In this document: positions 1 to 11,489 of the stretch, in pieces | Layout of the letters: every line of letters starts with the position of its first letter | Position numbering within the stretch: the first letter of the stretch is position 1 | Assembly (NCBI GenBank): GCA_035236585.1 | Contig: CP141128.1 | Location: forward strand, 26,875,618-26,939,617 | DNA from: Warburgia ugandensis | Lineage: Eukaryota; Streptophyta; Magnoliopsida; Canellales; Canellaceae | DNA length: 64,000 bases | Reading direction: 5' to 3' | Position numbers and translations under genes: made by a program | Notes under the pieces: model-generated | The model's database searches: none | Told to the model about the DNA's origin: nothing | The model's input: only the letters and a program-made list of their open reading frames with translations

Positions 1-620
1 ATACTCTATCTTAGTTCAGCTAATTATAAATCCTTTAGATTCTAATGCATCTGTCCAAAACTCTAGCCTTGTGTTTATGCCCTCCCTTGTCTAATCAATC
101 AAAACTATATCATCTACAAATAAAATGCACCAAGGAATCTCCTCATGTAGATGTTTTGCTAACTCATCTATAACCAATGTGAAAAGGTACAGGCTCAATG
201 CCAATCCTTGGTGCAATCCTAGAGTGATGGAAAAATCACCAGTTTCTCCACTAGTGGTCCTAACGTTTGTTAGAGATCCCTCGTACATAATCTTAATTAT
301 GTCTATATACTTTTGTGAAACCCCTTTCTCACCCAATACCCACCATATTAAATCTCTAGGGACCCTATCATAAGCTTTTTCTAAGTCAATAAAGACCATG
401 TTCCTCATCTCTCTATATTTCGCTATCAATTGTCTAATCAAGAAAATAACTTCCATGGTAGAGCTCCCAAGCATAAAACCAAACTAGTTCTTTGACACCC
501 TAGTCTCATGTCGTATCTTCTTCTCAATCACTCTTTCAAAAAGTTTCATGATATGGCTTATTAGTTTGATCCCCCAATAATTAGAGCAACTTTTTATGTC
601 TCCTTTATCCGAGCTTAGGA
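1..620 (-). mobile_element. LINE (non-LTR retrotransposon) reverse transcriptase fragment
   Basis: On the minus strand this encodes the palm of a plant LINE reverse transcriptase. From about 620 down to 1 one reads the region before motif A (Y-W-G-I-K-L-I-S-H), then FIDLEKAYDRVP (motif A), GLHQGLALS (motif B) and FVDDIVLID (motif C with the catalytic DD). The longest open stretch is 91-474. The coding frame is broken by TAG at 483-485, TAG at 91-93 and TGA at 16-18, so it is a dead copy. It continues past the left edge of the window. Homology stops near 620, where ordinary non-coding DNA begins. It lies on the same strand as the SFR2 exons and downstream of them, so it may sit within or beyond an SFR2 intron. 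Confidence 0.9.
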
Positions 621-1476
621 CCAGCAATGGCAAAGTTTACTATCTACTGCATTTACTTTAGATAAATATATCCATATAAAATTACTAATGGTTACTGTTA
701 TCATATTGTAATAGGGACATAAAGAAAAGGAGGTTTACTAAGAAGGACCCTATCAGTCCCGACCATATTTGACATTTTGCAAGATCAGGTACAATAAATA
801 GTGTGAGTTTTACCAGGAAATACACTTGTTCATGGTTTCTTGAATAAGCAAGTGCTGCTACCCATATGAAGAAATTTATATTGCAAATGATAGCAAGGGT
901 GTGGAGCTAGCTCTAGAATTGACAATGATGATGAGAAGGAGCATGGTGATGATGGAGACTTACAACAATTTGAAATGGGATTGAGTAGATAAATCATTTG
1001 AAACAGCTTATTTCAGTATTGAAATGTGATTTGTATAACATATATTTTCAATTTGAGTACTTACTGACCTCTTCTTTTATTTATATTTGATAATAGAACA
1101 GTCCAAGGCTTCGTTATATGAAATATATGCTCTCTCCTCTTCCTCTAATTCACTTGTCACAACTATTGACAGTTCTCGACATCTGTCTTTTAGTATTTTA
1201 GGTTACACCATGCTCATTTCTGCCATTCCTTTTATTGCTTTTGCAATCTGACTTATTATTTGTGAAGCCTTGCATTTGTCAAACTTATGAATGTATACAT
1301 TAAAGAAAATCACATTTATCTGAAAATGCATGCGTAATGCAGGAGACAAGGGAATTAAAGAGAATGATATGACCTACAGAAACGAAACAAGTGCTGATCT
1401 TCTGCAGATCTACTCCATCAACAGTTGAATCTATTAATCAGCTGAATGTGCAAGTATTGATTAGCAGACAAGTCAC
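621..1476. other. No gene recognised; presumed SFR2 intron 4 or a truncated gene end
   Basis: I looked on the minus strand for the next SFR2 exon, which in the family carries the TFNEP catalytic acid/base motif, and did not find it. The stretch is AT-rich with stops in all frames. Either the following intron is longer than this window, or the gene is truncated here. Confidence 0.4.
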
Positions 1477-3330
1477 CTTGTAAAATATATGAAATAGTCA
1501 ACAGTTTTCTCCATTTTCCACCCTCCATATTCCCCGGCCCATGGTGGCAATGAATGATGGAACAGAGTCAGCATCACCTTCAATCCATATGAACGAACCC
1601 TTTCTATGATCCACTTATATCGTTCCAGTGCTGCATAATTGACCTAGATCAAAGTATTGATAGACCCATTTCAGTCTGATAACAGTAACATAAAATAAGA
1701 ACTAGCTAAGCTCCACTACCAATACAACATCAATAGAAAGAAAAGCAAGAACGACTCTCTTCATGGGGGACTCCCTTTGCTGTAAAAGTTATTAATTAAT
1801 AAAATTTTCATTCATCTGCCTAGAATACTGGTATTATTAAAATGCATAATTGAAACTGGAGAGTGGAAAAGATAAAAGAAAAAGGTTTAAAATGGTAAGA
1901 TAGGACTTACACATTCTTTATGTCCATCAACTGGCTCCTCAGGCATGATCCTCGCCCAATCTATTCCCATTCGAAAAACAGTGATACCAGTATCTTTGGC
2001 CAGCTTCAGTTCGGTATCAGGATCTGACCAAAATCTTAGTCTTTCAGCCCTGAAAATAAATTGATTAAGATTCAACTTCAGACCCCAATTGAAGAAAATG
2101 TTGACCAGCTAGTAACCGAGGAGACACCATGAATTCTACAAGCATTTCCAGATCTAATTAGAATCTCCAAGGGGGCATTTAACACGAGTCAAGGTTGTCT
2201 GGAGCAAACCAAAGCATGAGTATGCAACTAATCTAACACACTGGAGTGCACCCTACATTCTAAATAAAATTGGAGCAAAATCACAGACTTACGGGCGAGG
2301 CACATTGTGCCAAGCAGCAATGTTGTGGCTGCACTCAGTACTCATTGCCGCTGATTCTTCTTCCACATCTGAATACCTCTCGAACCCTCTAATCATGGCT
2401 TCCATGGCTAGCTTCAAAGGCTTCTTCCAGTTAGTTTTTGCAGGTCCTTTTATAGTCAAAGGTGCCTGCTGAGAACCACCATCACCAGTAGCAGAAGCCA
2501 TTAATGCATCAGCACGTTGTGGATTCTGCACATTTTCTGATTCGGCACATGGGCGCTCCTCAGCAAACTGAAGCCAAGCATCATTGAGCCTATCTTCAAC
2601 ATGAGCTGGCGCCGTTGCCAACCCAAAAAAGAACTCGTCTTCCTCTGCAGATTCACATAAATTTCATATAATAAATTTGAAAATGGTTAATAAATGTGAG
2701 GAATTCGTCCTGAACTTCAAAGAATGAGAAGGATGTATCAGGAAATTCCACAAGTAGTACTACTACGAGAGAACATGGGTCTTCTGCAAATTCTTCAATC
2801 TCATCAAAAGAGTCAAGATATTATGGTTCGGTATCAAGTGCTGTTTCGTGTAGCTTTCTAGACAGTTGGTTGCTTTGGTTCTGACATAAAAGCTTAAAGT
2901 AAATCCAAAATCTCCACAACTAAGATGTGGGTTAGAAATCTGAAACATAAAAGTCTCAATTACTTTTGTATGAACAAATCTCAATTCCTCGATGTCTTCA
3001 AGCAGCAGACAATTCCTGGCTTTCAGCATTCAAGACTTGAGTATAAAGAAATTCTCCTGAATTTGAACAAAATCATGCTCTTTGTTTTTCTCCAGTTCGA
3101 AAAAATTTGCGCTGCTGGAAACTAGTCACGAGAATGAAACAGAAATGGAAATGTTAGCTACCGATGTTGAAGACGGCGAGGGTGTCAGAGGACTCATCAA
3201 TGGGTGAGGTGAACGGCCGGAGATTCTTTTTCCGATAGCGAGAGAAAGAGAAAACATTCGCCGCCAGGCTGATGGTCACTAGAACTCCGGCAACCTTTGT
3301 CGCTGTGAGGAAGAGAGCAACAGCAGCCAT
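1477..3330 (-). CDS. SFR2: SFR2-like galactolipid galactosyltransferase (GH1 family), exons 1-4 only
   Basis: Four exons on the minus strand splice in one open frame: 3330-3162, 2644-2293, 2049-1911 and 1643-1477 (827 nt, about 275 codons). All introns are GT-AG, with donors GTAGCT, GTAAGT, GTAAGT and GTGACT, and phases 1, 2, 0 and 2 agree. The ATG at 3330 was chosen because it gives the hydrophobic N-terminal anchor (about residues 3-28) followed by RYRKKNL and the conserved SPIDES. Exon 2 has FFFGLATAPAHVED, the GH1 N-terminal signature, and the SFR2-type insertion ending in FERYSD. Exon 3 has RLRFWSDPDTELKLAKDTG and DWARIMP. Exon 4 has LTLFHHSLPPWA and GGWKMEKTVDYF. In Arabidopsis SFR2 sits in the outer chloroplast envelope and transfers galactose between galactolipids during freezing or drought, making oligogalactolipids and diacylglycerol. 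The family is about 620 residues long. The acid/base and nucleophile glutamates lie in exons not seen here. No stop or frameshift is visible in the four exons. Confidence 0.93.
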
Positions 3331-3450
3331 TCCAGCTCTATTTTCCTTTTGCCGCACGGAAGAAACGCTGACGTAAAGAGACCAAGAAGATTGGCAGTGG
3401 ACTTGATAAACCAATAACTGAAACTTTTAGTTAATGTGGCGATTAGTCAC
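3331..3450 (-). promoter_or_regulatory. Possible SFR2 5' UTR and promoter elements
   Basis: Upstream of the SFR2 ATG, the minus strand has a CCAAT motif at 3390-3394 and an ACGTCAGC motif at 3367-3374, an ACGT core of the kind bound by plant bZIP factors. No clear TATA box was seen. These are motif matches only. Confidence 0.25.
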
Positions 3451-5280
3451 CCGACTAAGAAGTACGATTTTACACGGTGGCAGCTTGAAAGTACAACAAC
3501 CAACGAATGTCTAATGCAGTTGTTCGCAGACAAGTTCCCAGAATACGCAATATGCCGGCACTTGTTCGTGAATAGGAGCAGGCAAAATCGCAAAAGCAAT
3601 TGTACGTTAGTTCAATTTATTAAACTTGGTTAATCCTTATTACTCACTGTCCTAAGTTTGCATTCGTACATATATTATCAACGTTACCAATATTAATGCG
3701 TGTTTGGCAATTTATTGCATTCATTTTAGTATAATTGTGGTGATTGAATAGTAAAGACTCCGATTTGCAGGTGGCCCCATAAGTTAGACTTTCCTTCACG
3801 AGTAACCCTCGACTCTAAATCGTCTATAAGGAACCTCTCAACTTAGCAAATCAGTTGTCAAAGGCCCAGATATTCATAATACATTAAGTCCATTAAAGTG
3901 GCGGCAATTTTATTTTTTCAACTGCCCGATTCCTCTTAAAAGCAGCACTGACACTCCAAGAAGAGTAAGTGGCAATTGCAGCCATTCGTCCGTACCTTGT
4001 TCCATGTGGAACAAACGAACTTTATTTCACGCTTCATCTTGAGCATCTAATACAAGTGCAAAGTGTCTAGTAAGGGCCGCAACCTTCGCAAATTTGTTGC
4101 TCCAATCGCATAGATAAAGAGCAAATGGAATAGCAAGTAAAGGCCATAAGATTGCAACCAAGCTTTGTACCTCACTGTTTTACAATCCCTACTACATTTA
4201 AAGCCCAGGGACAAGCCACTGGCAACAAGATGATAACCTTCATTGGCTATCTAGGAGTTGCCATGTGGCAGTCTTACCACCTACGCTTGTTGATACCTCA
4301 GAGGATCACGTCCATCGCCCCCAATTGCTTAAGTTAGAAATATGAATTGCAGGTCTGCGTCTTCGTTACTAGTAGAATTGAGTTTTTGTCATTCTTGACT
4401 AAGCTAGTCATGTTAGCGAGAATGAGTGGGATGATGTACGTTTGTCTTGGGATTACTCTAGCATTGTTCTTGATCTCCTATAAACATGAATAAGCAACTT
4501 AATGTTAGATTTTCTTTCGTGTTCTTATTTTCGGTTCAATTTTGACTACTAAATATGGATGATGATAATAACATTGGCTAACCACTGGTACGAGACAAGC
4601 TTGAAGGAGACTCCAATGGTGCAATAGGTTATAAAGAAGAAGAGATTTCATATGAAGGTGAAGGAGCTGCAGGAGGGAGAGCAACAGTAGGGGAGGATTT
4701 GAAGGTGAAGTTGGAAGAATGGCGAGGTTGTGGGTGGTGGAGCGAAGCAGCAACTGTGTCAACTTCGAGCTTCTTTCCTCGGTTGTAATGTCCTCTTGTT
4801 CCACAGATGGAATAAGGCAGGGAAGAATGCAACCTTGAAAGAGGAAGAAAATAAGATTCAATTCAGACTTTTCTCTTCTTACGATCGCAGTGTTTTGTTT
4901 AAAGAAGAAGCGGCAATTGAAAAGATGAAACTGCCCCCCACTTAAAGGAAGAATTAATTGATTCTATATGTTGGGGCCTTTGACAAATTGATTTGCTAAG
5001 TTGATGGGTTTCTTACAGACAATTAGGTGTTTGAGATTTTTTTATACGGATGAAAGTCTTAAGTTGGGGCCCATTTGCAAACCAGAGCCCGAGTTGAGAT
5101 CGTCTAGATCTTATAAGGAACCATCTAAAACAGCCATGGAGGCTTAGGAAGGGTCCTAAGTTACCTATCACTATAGGTAATCATCTCTCAATAGGAGTCT
5201 AGCCATTTCATTTTCTTGTGTGCAATTGGATGACTAGGATTAAGTCTTACCTAGGGCTTTTTGTATAAAAATTAGAGGAT

Positions 5281-5298
5281 GAGAGAGAGAGAGAGAGA
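5281..5298. repeat. (GA)9 microsatellite
   Basis: Uninterrupted GA dinucleotides, nine copies. Confidence 0.95.
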
Positions 5299-5602
5299 AT
5301 CAAGGGGGTGATTCTTTGGAAGAGTTGGATATTCTAGCTTGCTGGTATGTACTATCCCAAAGCTTTTAGAAGACCAAGGTAAGTGGCTTTGGCTGTCCTA
5401 TTGTCTTTATAGACAAGTTGTTTGTTACTTTTCCTTGGACATTGAATAGGTTTCATGTGAATCTATGCTAGAGAATTAGGGACTTTGTCAATGGATGGAG
5501 GTGAGTTTATTACTTCTAAATCTCTCTTCTTCTTTTTTTATATTCATGATAGTATGTTGAAATCTAATTGCAAATCAGCAATTATATGTTTTAGTTTGTT
5601 AT

Positions 5603-5612
5603 TTTATTTATT

Positions 5613-5648
<36 letters not shown>
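5603..5648. repeat. (TTTA)n/(ATT)n microsatellite
   Basis: A run of TTTA tetranucleotides passes directly into ATT trinucleotides. Confidence 0.9.
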
Positions 5649-6207
5649 GCTAGATCTTGAGATGCTAAGGACTTGCACTACTATCAGAGATCTTGGCATT
5701 TTTCGGTTCAATTAGGGATTAAAGAGGCTATTTCATGACCATTTAATTTACTCCCCAGCAATTTTTAGTCAAATAAACAAATTTCAATCTTAGAATTTTC
5801 CTTTGATCTTAGAAACTTGCATAATGGCCTAGAAGGCAATAGCCTCCAAACGAAGTGAGAGTGAAAAGTTAAATGGTAGTAATTACCTAATGTAGAAGAG
5901 GAATAGTCTTTATATTCTCTTCCAAGATTCTTGTGAATATGTGCTTGATTCTCCTTAGGTAGTCGAATCTCTTATGGATAGTTTGGCTGCTTGAAGGTGC
6001 ATGTAATAAACCCAAATTTCAAATTTCATTTCATCTAAATTTTTTATTAAAATGAAAGGTGAATTTGAAATTCTATCTTTTGAGTTTCAAGGAAATAAAT
6101 ACTTAAAAATACCAAATTGATTAGTGAAACCATAAAATTTTGAACAGACTTAGAAAGAGCTTTCCAAAGAAACTAAGAACACTAAAATTGGAGATAAGAT
6201 GAGAACA

Positions 6208-6227
6208 CCCCCCCCCCCCCCCCCCCC
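6208..6227 (+). repeat. Poly-C tract, 20 C
   Basis: Twenty consecutive C, preceded by CA. It lies about 206 bp after the LTR start, where four sister LTRs have a short CACCCC to CACCCCCC motif. Confidence 0.95.
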
Positions 6228-8126
6228 TCTTAAAGGTATAAGAGGAAAGGTGAAAACTAGTGATTTTTCAATGCTAATAACGTGGAACGAAGACTCGCTT
6301 CCAATGATCGCAAAATCAATTATGAAAAACCCAAAAACTACAATCATGTAGTCATCTAGAGTAAAACAATGAGATTTTTCTATGATCATCCAAAAGACTA
6401 GTGAAATGGCATGTAACGGACAAAATGGAGAAACCCAACTCAAATCTATCTTCCACATCAAAGATTGATAAGTTTTCATGAAGATTTGGATGAAAGATGT
6501 GTTTATTGGCAACTGTGTATAAATACAATAAGAACTTGTTTTTGGAGAAATTTATACTTTTTTTTGGCAACAATGATAATGGAAGACCTCCAATGACAAG
6601 TTGGGAACAAAGTTAGGAGTCTAATCTAACTTTTCCCTAAGTTTAACACAATATCTAAGCATTTAAAGTTGCTAGCAACGACTATATTCTAATCATCTTC
6701 TCTGGCCATGGCGGGCCATTACTCAGCAATGTTTTAATGGTGAAAATTTTAGATTTGAAATCCTCTTCACCTGATCTACAGACTCAAACTAACAAGAGTT
6801 GGATCAGAGGTCACCCAACCTTTCAAAACTAGATTTGACCTCCATGCCCGCTTGTCAACCTATGATCTACAAATCTAACTATTGAAAAAGAGATTGGACC
6901 ATAGGTCTATGAATTTGACCACTCGAACTCTCAAATTTACATGATATGAGGTTGGATCAATAGATCTGACATTCTTTAACACTGATTCTTTCCAAATGAT
7001 TAATTATCTATGAATTTGACAATCCAAACTCATAAATTAGTGATGATTTATAATCAAAATGATGGATTGAAGATCCTCTAACATATTATTACTAAAACCA
7101 GATCAATGTTCTATAAAGTGTTGATATGCACGATCTATGGGCGAGAAGCAAGATTGAACAATTGATAAGTAAATCCAACAATTCAAATGCTCATATCTGC
7201 ATCATTTGATCATGGAGTGACTAATCAAGCATTCTCCAACCCTGATCTATGGCCAAAAATGCTGATTTGAGAATTTAAATGACTCAATATCTCAAATCCA
7301 TATGATTTGCAGTCTAGATGATGGATCTGGATTCATTTGACCATCCGTTTTAGAATTTTAGTATTTGATCTAAGATTAAAAGACCAATCAGTGATTTTCT
7401 CTATCTTTTTCATTGAATTATTGTATATCACTATTGAAAGCTCAAGGATTACAATTTTACTAAAGAAGGAGAAGAAGAAAGACAAGTTGGGTGCTTAGGG
7501 AATTTTCTAAGCTAGATTTGTTTTCTCTTCAAAATAAAAGAACTTTATTTTGATCAATATATTCCCTTATATGCTCAGTAGTTTGTAAGAATCTTGATAT
7601 AATGAAAAATGCATACTTATTTATAATCCATAAGCATAAATCTTGTTAAATTTTGTGTGATTTTATGTCATCTTTGGACAAATCTTAGTAATGTTTTCTT
7701 ATTGATGGATCCTACATGTTTAACAATCCTTTAATTTGTGAGTCCACTTTATTGATATATGTATGTATGTTGCATTTATGCAAATGAAATTTATGTTTCA
7801 ATGAATGGTGAGGAGTTTGAATCTCCATTTATATTTCAAAATATAAAGTTATGGTTTATGAGGTAATTCTCATCACATGCATTAAATGTGCAATGTTCAA
7901 AAAACAAAGGAAACTTTGTTAGATTATCTGGTAGAAATAGTGAGCTTATTTCATTATCAAAACCAGTATTTTTAAAATGCATTACATATATTTGATTTCA
8001 AAGGTAAGATTAACACGTAGATAACTTTTGATGTATGATTTGTATTTCAATATGAAATTCACATCTTTATATGCTAGTTGAGATTTGATTTTGGCGTATG
8101 AATTACATTTTGCCTTAATGGGGCGC

Positions 8127-8456
8127 TGTGTATAAATTGGTCATGTGTGCATGCAACTAACAATTGACTAGAATGATAGTCGAGCATGCTCATAAATCAC
8201 TCATATGTGTGAGTAGCTGACAGTCTACTAGAATGATAGTCGAGCCTATGTATAAATTGCTCATGTTGTGAGCGGCGAACAGTAGACTAGAATGATAGTT
8301 AAGTTTGTGTATAAATCACTCATGTGTGAGTGGCTGACAATCAAATAGAATGATAGTCGAGCTTTTGTATAAATCGCTCATGTGTGAGCAACTCACAATC
8401 TACTAGAATGATAGCTAAGCCTATGTATATACCACTCATGTGTGTGAGTAGTTGGA
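8127..8456 (+). repeat. Tandem array of a 58-60 bp unit, about 5.5 copies
   Basis: The anchor TAGAATGATAG occurs at 8169, 8229, 8288, 8346 and 8404 (spacings 60, 59, 58, 58). Units also share TATAAAT and a palindromic CTCATGTGTGAG. Copies differ at roughly one base in six to ten, so the array is not recent. It lies inside the decayed LTR and has no counterpart in the sister LTRs of this window. Confidence 0.92.
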
Positions 8457-8989
8457 AGATGACAAACATGATACTCAAGCCTTTGGGGTTAAACATGACC
8501 CATTAGCTAGCTATGCTAGGAAGTGTAGCTGTGTCATATCCACAATTGAACATAGTTGTTACTATGTGTTCTCTATGTGTAGAGATGAGCCATTCTGTGA
8601 TATGGGACATGAGATGTCATGTTGGTCATCCTTGTGAGGTTATATACCATACTTGCCTTTGTGGCATGTGGTAGGACGCTGCTACTCTACAATCTGATAG
8701 CATTTATTTGGTATAGATGTTTTATGTTTCTTACATTGATCAATATGTATTTTACATTACTTATATAATCAAGAATTGATATAAAAAAGGTTTAACCGCA
8801 ATTGCGTTCATGTTATATCATTACACACACATGATTTTCAATTTGTTTTACTAGCTTAAAGGTTTCCTACTAAGTGGTGGTACTCACCCTCAAAAACATT
8901 ATAAGTGGTAGTGGCTACCTTTGTTATGACAGGTGGAACCATTTTTTGTGGCCCAATACATAGAAGACATATTGTAGTGATGTTTAGGA

Positions 8990-9760
8990 AATTCAATAGT
9001 GAGAATTTAAGGTAGTCTTTGGTGACAAGTATTTACCACTTCATATCCAAGAATAGAATGAAAGGAAGTTCAAGGTATGATGGTGGAACAGTATGAGAGC
9101 AGGTTTGTGAAGTTTAGGAGATTTGCTCCTCTACGGAGTTGGGAGTTGTTTAGAAGTTTATGAGGGGCCTACACTATGGATTGAGGAGTAGGATTTTCAC
9201 ACTACATTGTTAAAAGTAGTGGAACTAACATCTGCTTTGGAATAGGACCATAAGGAGTCCACGGAGGTGAGAATAGACCATGAAAAGCGATAGTTCAAAG
9301 TCATTCTACAGAGGAAAGAAGCCTACAATATCGTCAAGGTTTCTGACACTTGAAGGACCTTCATTTTAGAACTTAAGAAGGGAGGATGACCACATCTAGT
9401 GCTCACAATGCAAGAAATTCCACTTAGGAAGACCTTATTAACTTGAACAACATCATTGATTCTCTCTTGGCAAATAGGGACACTTTATTTGTGATTGCCC
9501 AAAGCAGAAGAAAGATGATCAACCCAGAAAAGGACCAATACCTAGGAGTCAAGGGAGAGTTTAGCACTAACTACAGAGCATGCAAGATCTTAGATTGCAA
9601 TTGTGGAAGAACCCTTCTTATTTTTGGTAAACATGTTAAAGTAATGCAAAATCTTAGATTGCGATTGTGGAAGAACCCTTCTTATTTTTGGTAAACATGT
9701 TAAAGTACTAGTTGACCCTGGTTCTACACATTCATTCATGTCATGTGATTTTGAATCATG
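8990..9760 (+). pseudogene. Decayed gypsy gag and start of protease
   Basis: Fragments read in shifting frames on the plus strand: a capsid-like piece with K-Y-L-P-L-H-I-Q-E then E-Q-Y-E-S-R-F-V-K-F-R-R-F-A-P (9018-9140), a first CxxC element CSQCKKFH (9401-9425), a CCHC zinc-knuckle remnant GHFICDCPK with a stop in the preceding codon (9468-9510), the P-R-S-Q-G-R-V stretch (9525-9570), and the protease motif VLVDPGSTHSFMS (9700-9745). Gag packages the RNA in virus-like particles and the protease cuts the polyprotein. Many stops and frameshifts show a dead copy. A 64-bp tandem duplication (9581-9706) repeats the segment before the protease motif. Confidence 0.8.
9581..9706 (+). repeat. Tandem duplication, period 64
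   Basis: The segment from ATCTTAGATTGC to ATGTTAAAGTA occurs twice (about 9587 and 9651) with a single obvious mismatch over about 58 bp, so it arose after most of the decay of the surrounding gag. Confidence 0.92.
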
Positions 9761-10219
9761 TGCCATACTAAACAAAAGTTATATTTCTATTTAGAAATCA
9801 GTATTCTAGTAGGAGAATAAGTGGTTCTTTAGGAGTTCTTGCAGAATGTACCTATATGTGTAGGGGATAAGGAGTTGAGTGCTGATGAAAATCCTCTTGA
9901 ACAATGATTGACTGTGACGTTATATTGGGTAGGATTGGTTAGAGGGCAATTTTTGGGCTGTTGAGAGAAGAGGATAATTTTCACAATCTAGTAGAGGATG
10001 AGCTAGATTCAACAAAAATTTAAACATAAGAGAATGAGAATTATGTCTAAATGAGATTCTTAAGCTAGAAAAATATAGTCCATAAATAATAGATTATGAA
10101 TAAGTTCAATTGATTCTTGTGACATTATAAGGATTTAGTGAAAATGTCAACATCAGACGAGTTTGATGGTACATTGAGATGTAAGGATAGATTGTATATT
10201 CCAAAGAATTGTTAAAATT

Positions 10220-11100
10220 ACTTCTAAAAGAGTTGTGTTCAAAGTTGAACAAATTTCTGGAACTAACTCTATTTCTAAAGCTCCTTATCATATGACACTA
10301 GTAAAACTAAGGAGCTTGGGTACTATTTGATGAGCTTTTGAAACTGGGATCTATAAAATCTAGTGTTTCACCATGAGACAATATGAGCACACAAATACCT
10401 CCAGTATGTGCCAGTATCATTGAGAAAAGGTGGATGAGTGCCTACTTAATCCTTGTAAGCAATATGGACTTTGATGTCATCCTAGGGATGGTTTGATTAG
10501 CTTTAAATTTGGAAACTATTGATTGCCATAAGAAGATCACTTTTGATATTCCAAAAGAGGTAACTATATCTTTTCAAGGGAGACAAGATTTCATAGGAGC
10601 ATGTGTTTTTTTCACTACTAAGATAGCTAGACACATTGAGAATGTGTTTTTTTCACTACTAAGACAGCTAGACACATTGAGAAGAGATGTTAGGCCCTTT
10701 TGGCTAAATTTGAAGTGGCAAAGAGTAGTAAGCGTAGCCTAGATGAGGTGGTAGTAGTATGAGGACTTTCAAATGCATTCTCAAAAGATCTATCTAGACT
10801 ACCACCAAAAAGGGAGATAGGAGACACTCTTGAGTTAATAACTGGCATAGCACTTATCTCCAAAGTACCATATAGAATGATCCCAATAGAGCTAAAATAG
10901 TTGTAGAATTAGTTATAAGAATTATAAGATAAAGGATTCATAAAATTAAATATTTTAATATGGAGAGCACTAATCTTCTTCGACAAAAATGAAGGATGAG
11001 TCATTGAGACCCTACATTGGCTATTAGATATTTAATGGGGTCATGGAGAAAAAATAAGTATCCTCTATCTTGGATTGATGATTTATTCAATTATCTTCAA
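10220..11100 (+). pseudogene. Decayed gypsy pol: two overlapping RT N-terminal remnants
   Basis: At about 10240-10400 the protein reads ISKAPYHMT and so on, the start of the reverse transcriptase. At about 10785-11010 a second remnant reads LPPKREIGDTLELITG, then ISKVPYRM and a mutated W-G-A-P-V-style piece. Between them at about 10464-10495 is a protease-end motif (MDFDVILGM). The order RT, protease end, RT cannot be one element, so at least two copies are merged. Stops are frequent throughout. Confidence 0.75.
10601..10683 (+). repeat. Tandem duplication, period 41
   Basis: ATGTGTTTTTTTCACTACTA and the following AGAYAGCTAGACACATTGAG occur twice in tandem at 10601 and 10642 with one clear difference (T/C). 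Confidence 0.92.
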
Positions 11101-11214
11101 GTAGACATAAAAATTATGCTGATAAGCAGTGTAGGGACTTAGATTTTGAAATTGGGGATAATGAGTTTTTAAAGATTTCCTAGACTAAAGGAGTTACAAA
11201 ATTCAAAATACAAA

Positions 11215-11450
11215 GTGGAGTTAAGAAACAAAGAAATTTCTTTAATTAAAGTTCTTTGGCAAAATCACCCAGTCAAAGGGGCAACATGTGAACATTAACG
11301 AAATGAGCTTTCTGATGACACCAAGAATACTAAAATTAGGGGCTGAATGAAAAGTCTAATATCACAAGTAGGGAGCTAAAATTGATAATGATGCAGTATC
11401 CATCTTAAATGTCTTAGAGGAGAAAAAAATCAATCCCATGAATGTCTAGT
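11215..11450 (+). mobile_element. Gypsy pol C-terminus remnant joined to a 3' LTR fragment
   Basis: At 11240-11290 the plus strand reads SLIKVLWQNHPVKGATCE, the chromodomain-like tail of a Tekay-type polyprotein. From about 11305 the DNA resembles the early part of the decayed LTR at 6150-6200 (a CACCAAGAATACTAAAATT-type phrase), so this is the 3' end of the old copy with a large internal deletion of RT, RNase H and integrase. Confidence 0.6.
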
Positions 11451-11489
11451 TTCTCTTACCATGTCAAGTTGAAAAATTGATGACTAAAT

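Larger units (their letters stand above)
3451..6001. other. Intergenic DNA, nothing recognised except simple repeats
   Basis: Only short open frames are found (for example 3436-3633, 4152-4337, 4505-4861), with low-complexity or unrecognised products. Simple repeats at 5281-5298 and 5603-5648 lie inside. Confidence 0.5.
6002..8960 (+). mobile_element. Decayed gypsy (Tekay-like) LTR
   Basis: The sequence from 6002 starts TGTAATAAACCCAAATTT, closely matching the start of the better preserved LTR at 41803 (TGTAATAACCCCAAATTTTG). It shares landmarks with the other Tekay-like LTRs here: a CACCCC tract about 200 bp in, a central region rich in GATCTA-type phrases, and near the 3' side a TCCTACT...TACTCACC segment (8866-8888) followed by CAGGTGGAACC. 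The exact 3' end and primer binding site are not recognisable. Decayed gag begins at about 9000, consistent with this being the 5' LTR of that copy. It contains the poly-C run and the 58-60 bp tandem array listed separately. Confidence 0.6.

Noticed and set aside
893..995. Plus-strand frame ending DNDDEKEHGDDGDLQQFEMGLSR and stop, reminiscent of acidic transposase tails
   Set aside because: Too short, no catalytic or dimerisation motif around it, and it lies in the presumed SFR2 intron.
2763..3125. Open frames on both strands between SFR2 exons 1 and 2
   Set aside because: They lie within intron 1 and show no recognisable domain.
8127..8456. CRISPR-like array
   Set aside because: Units are contiguous tandem repeats without unique spacers, in a plant genome.
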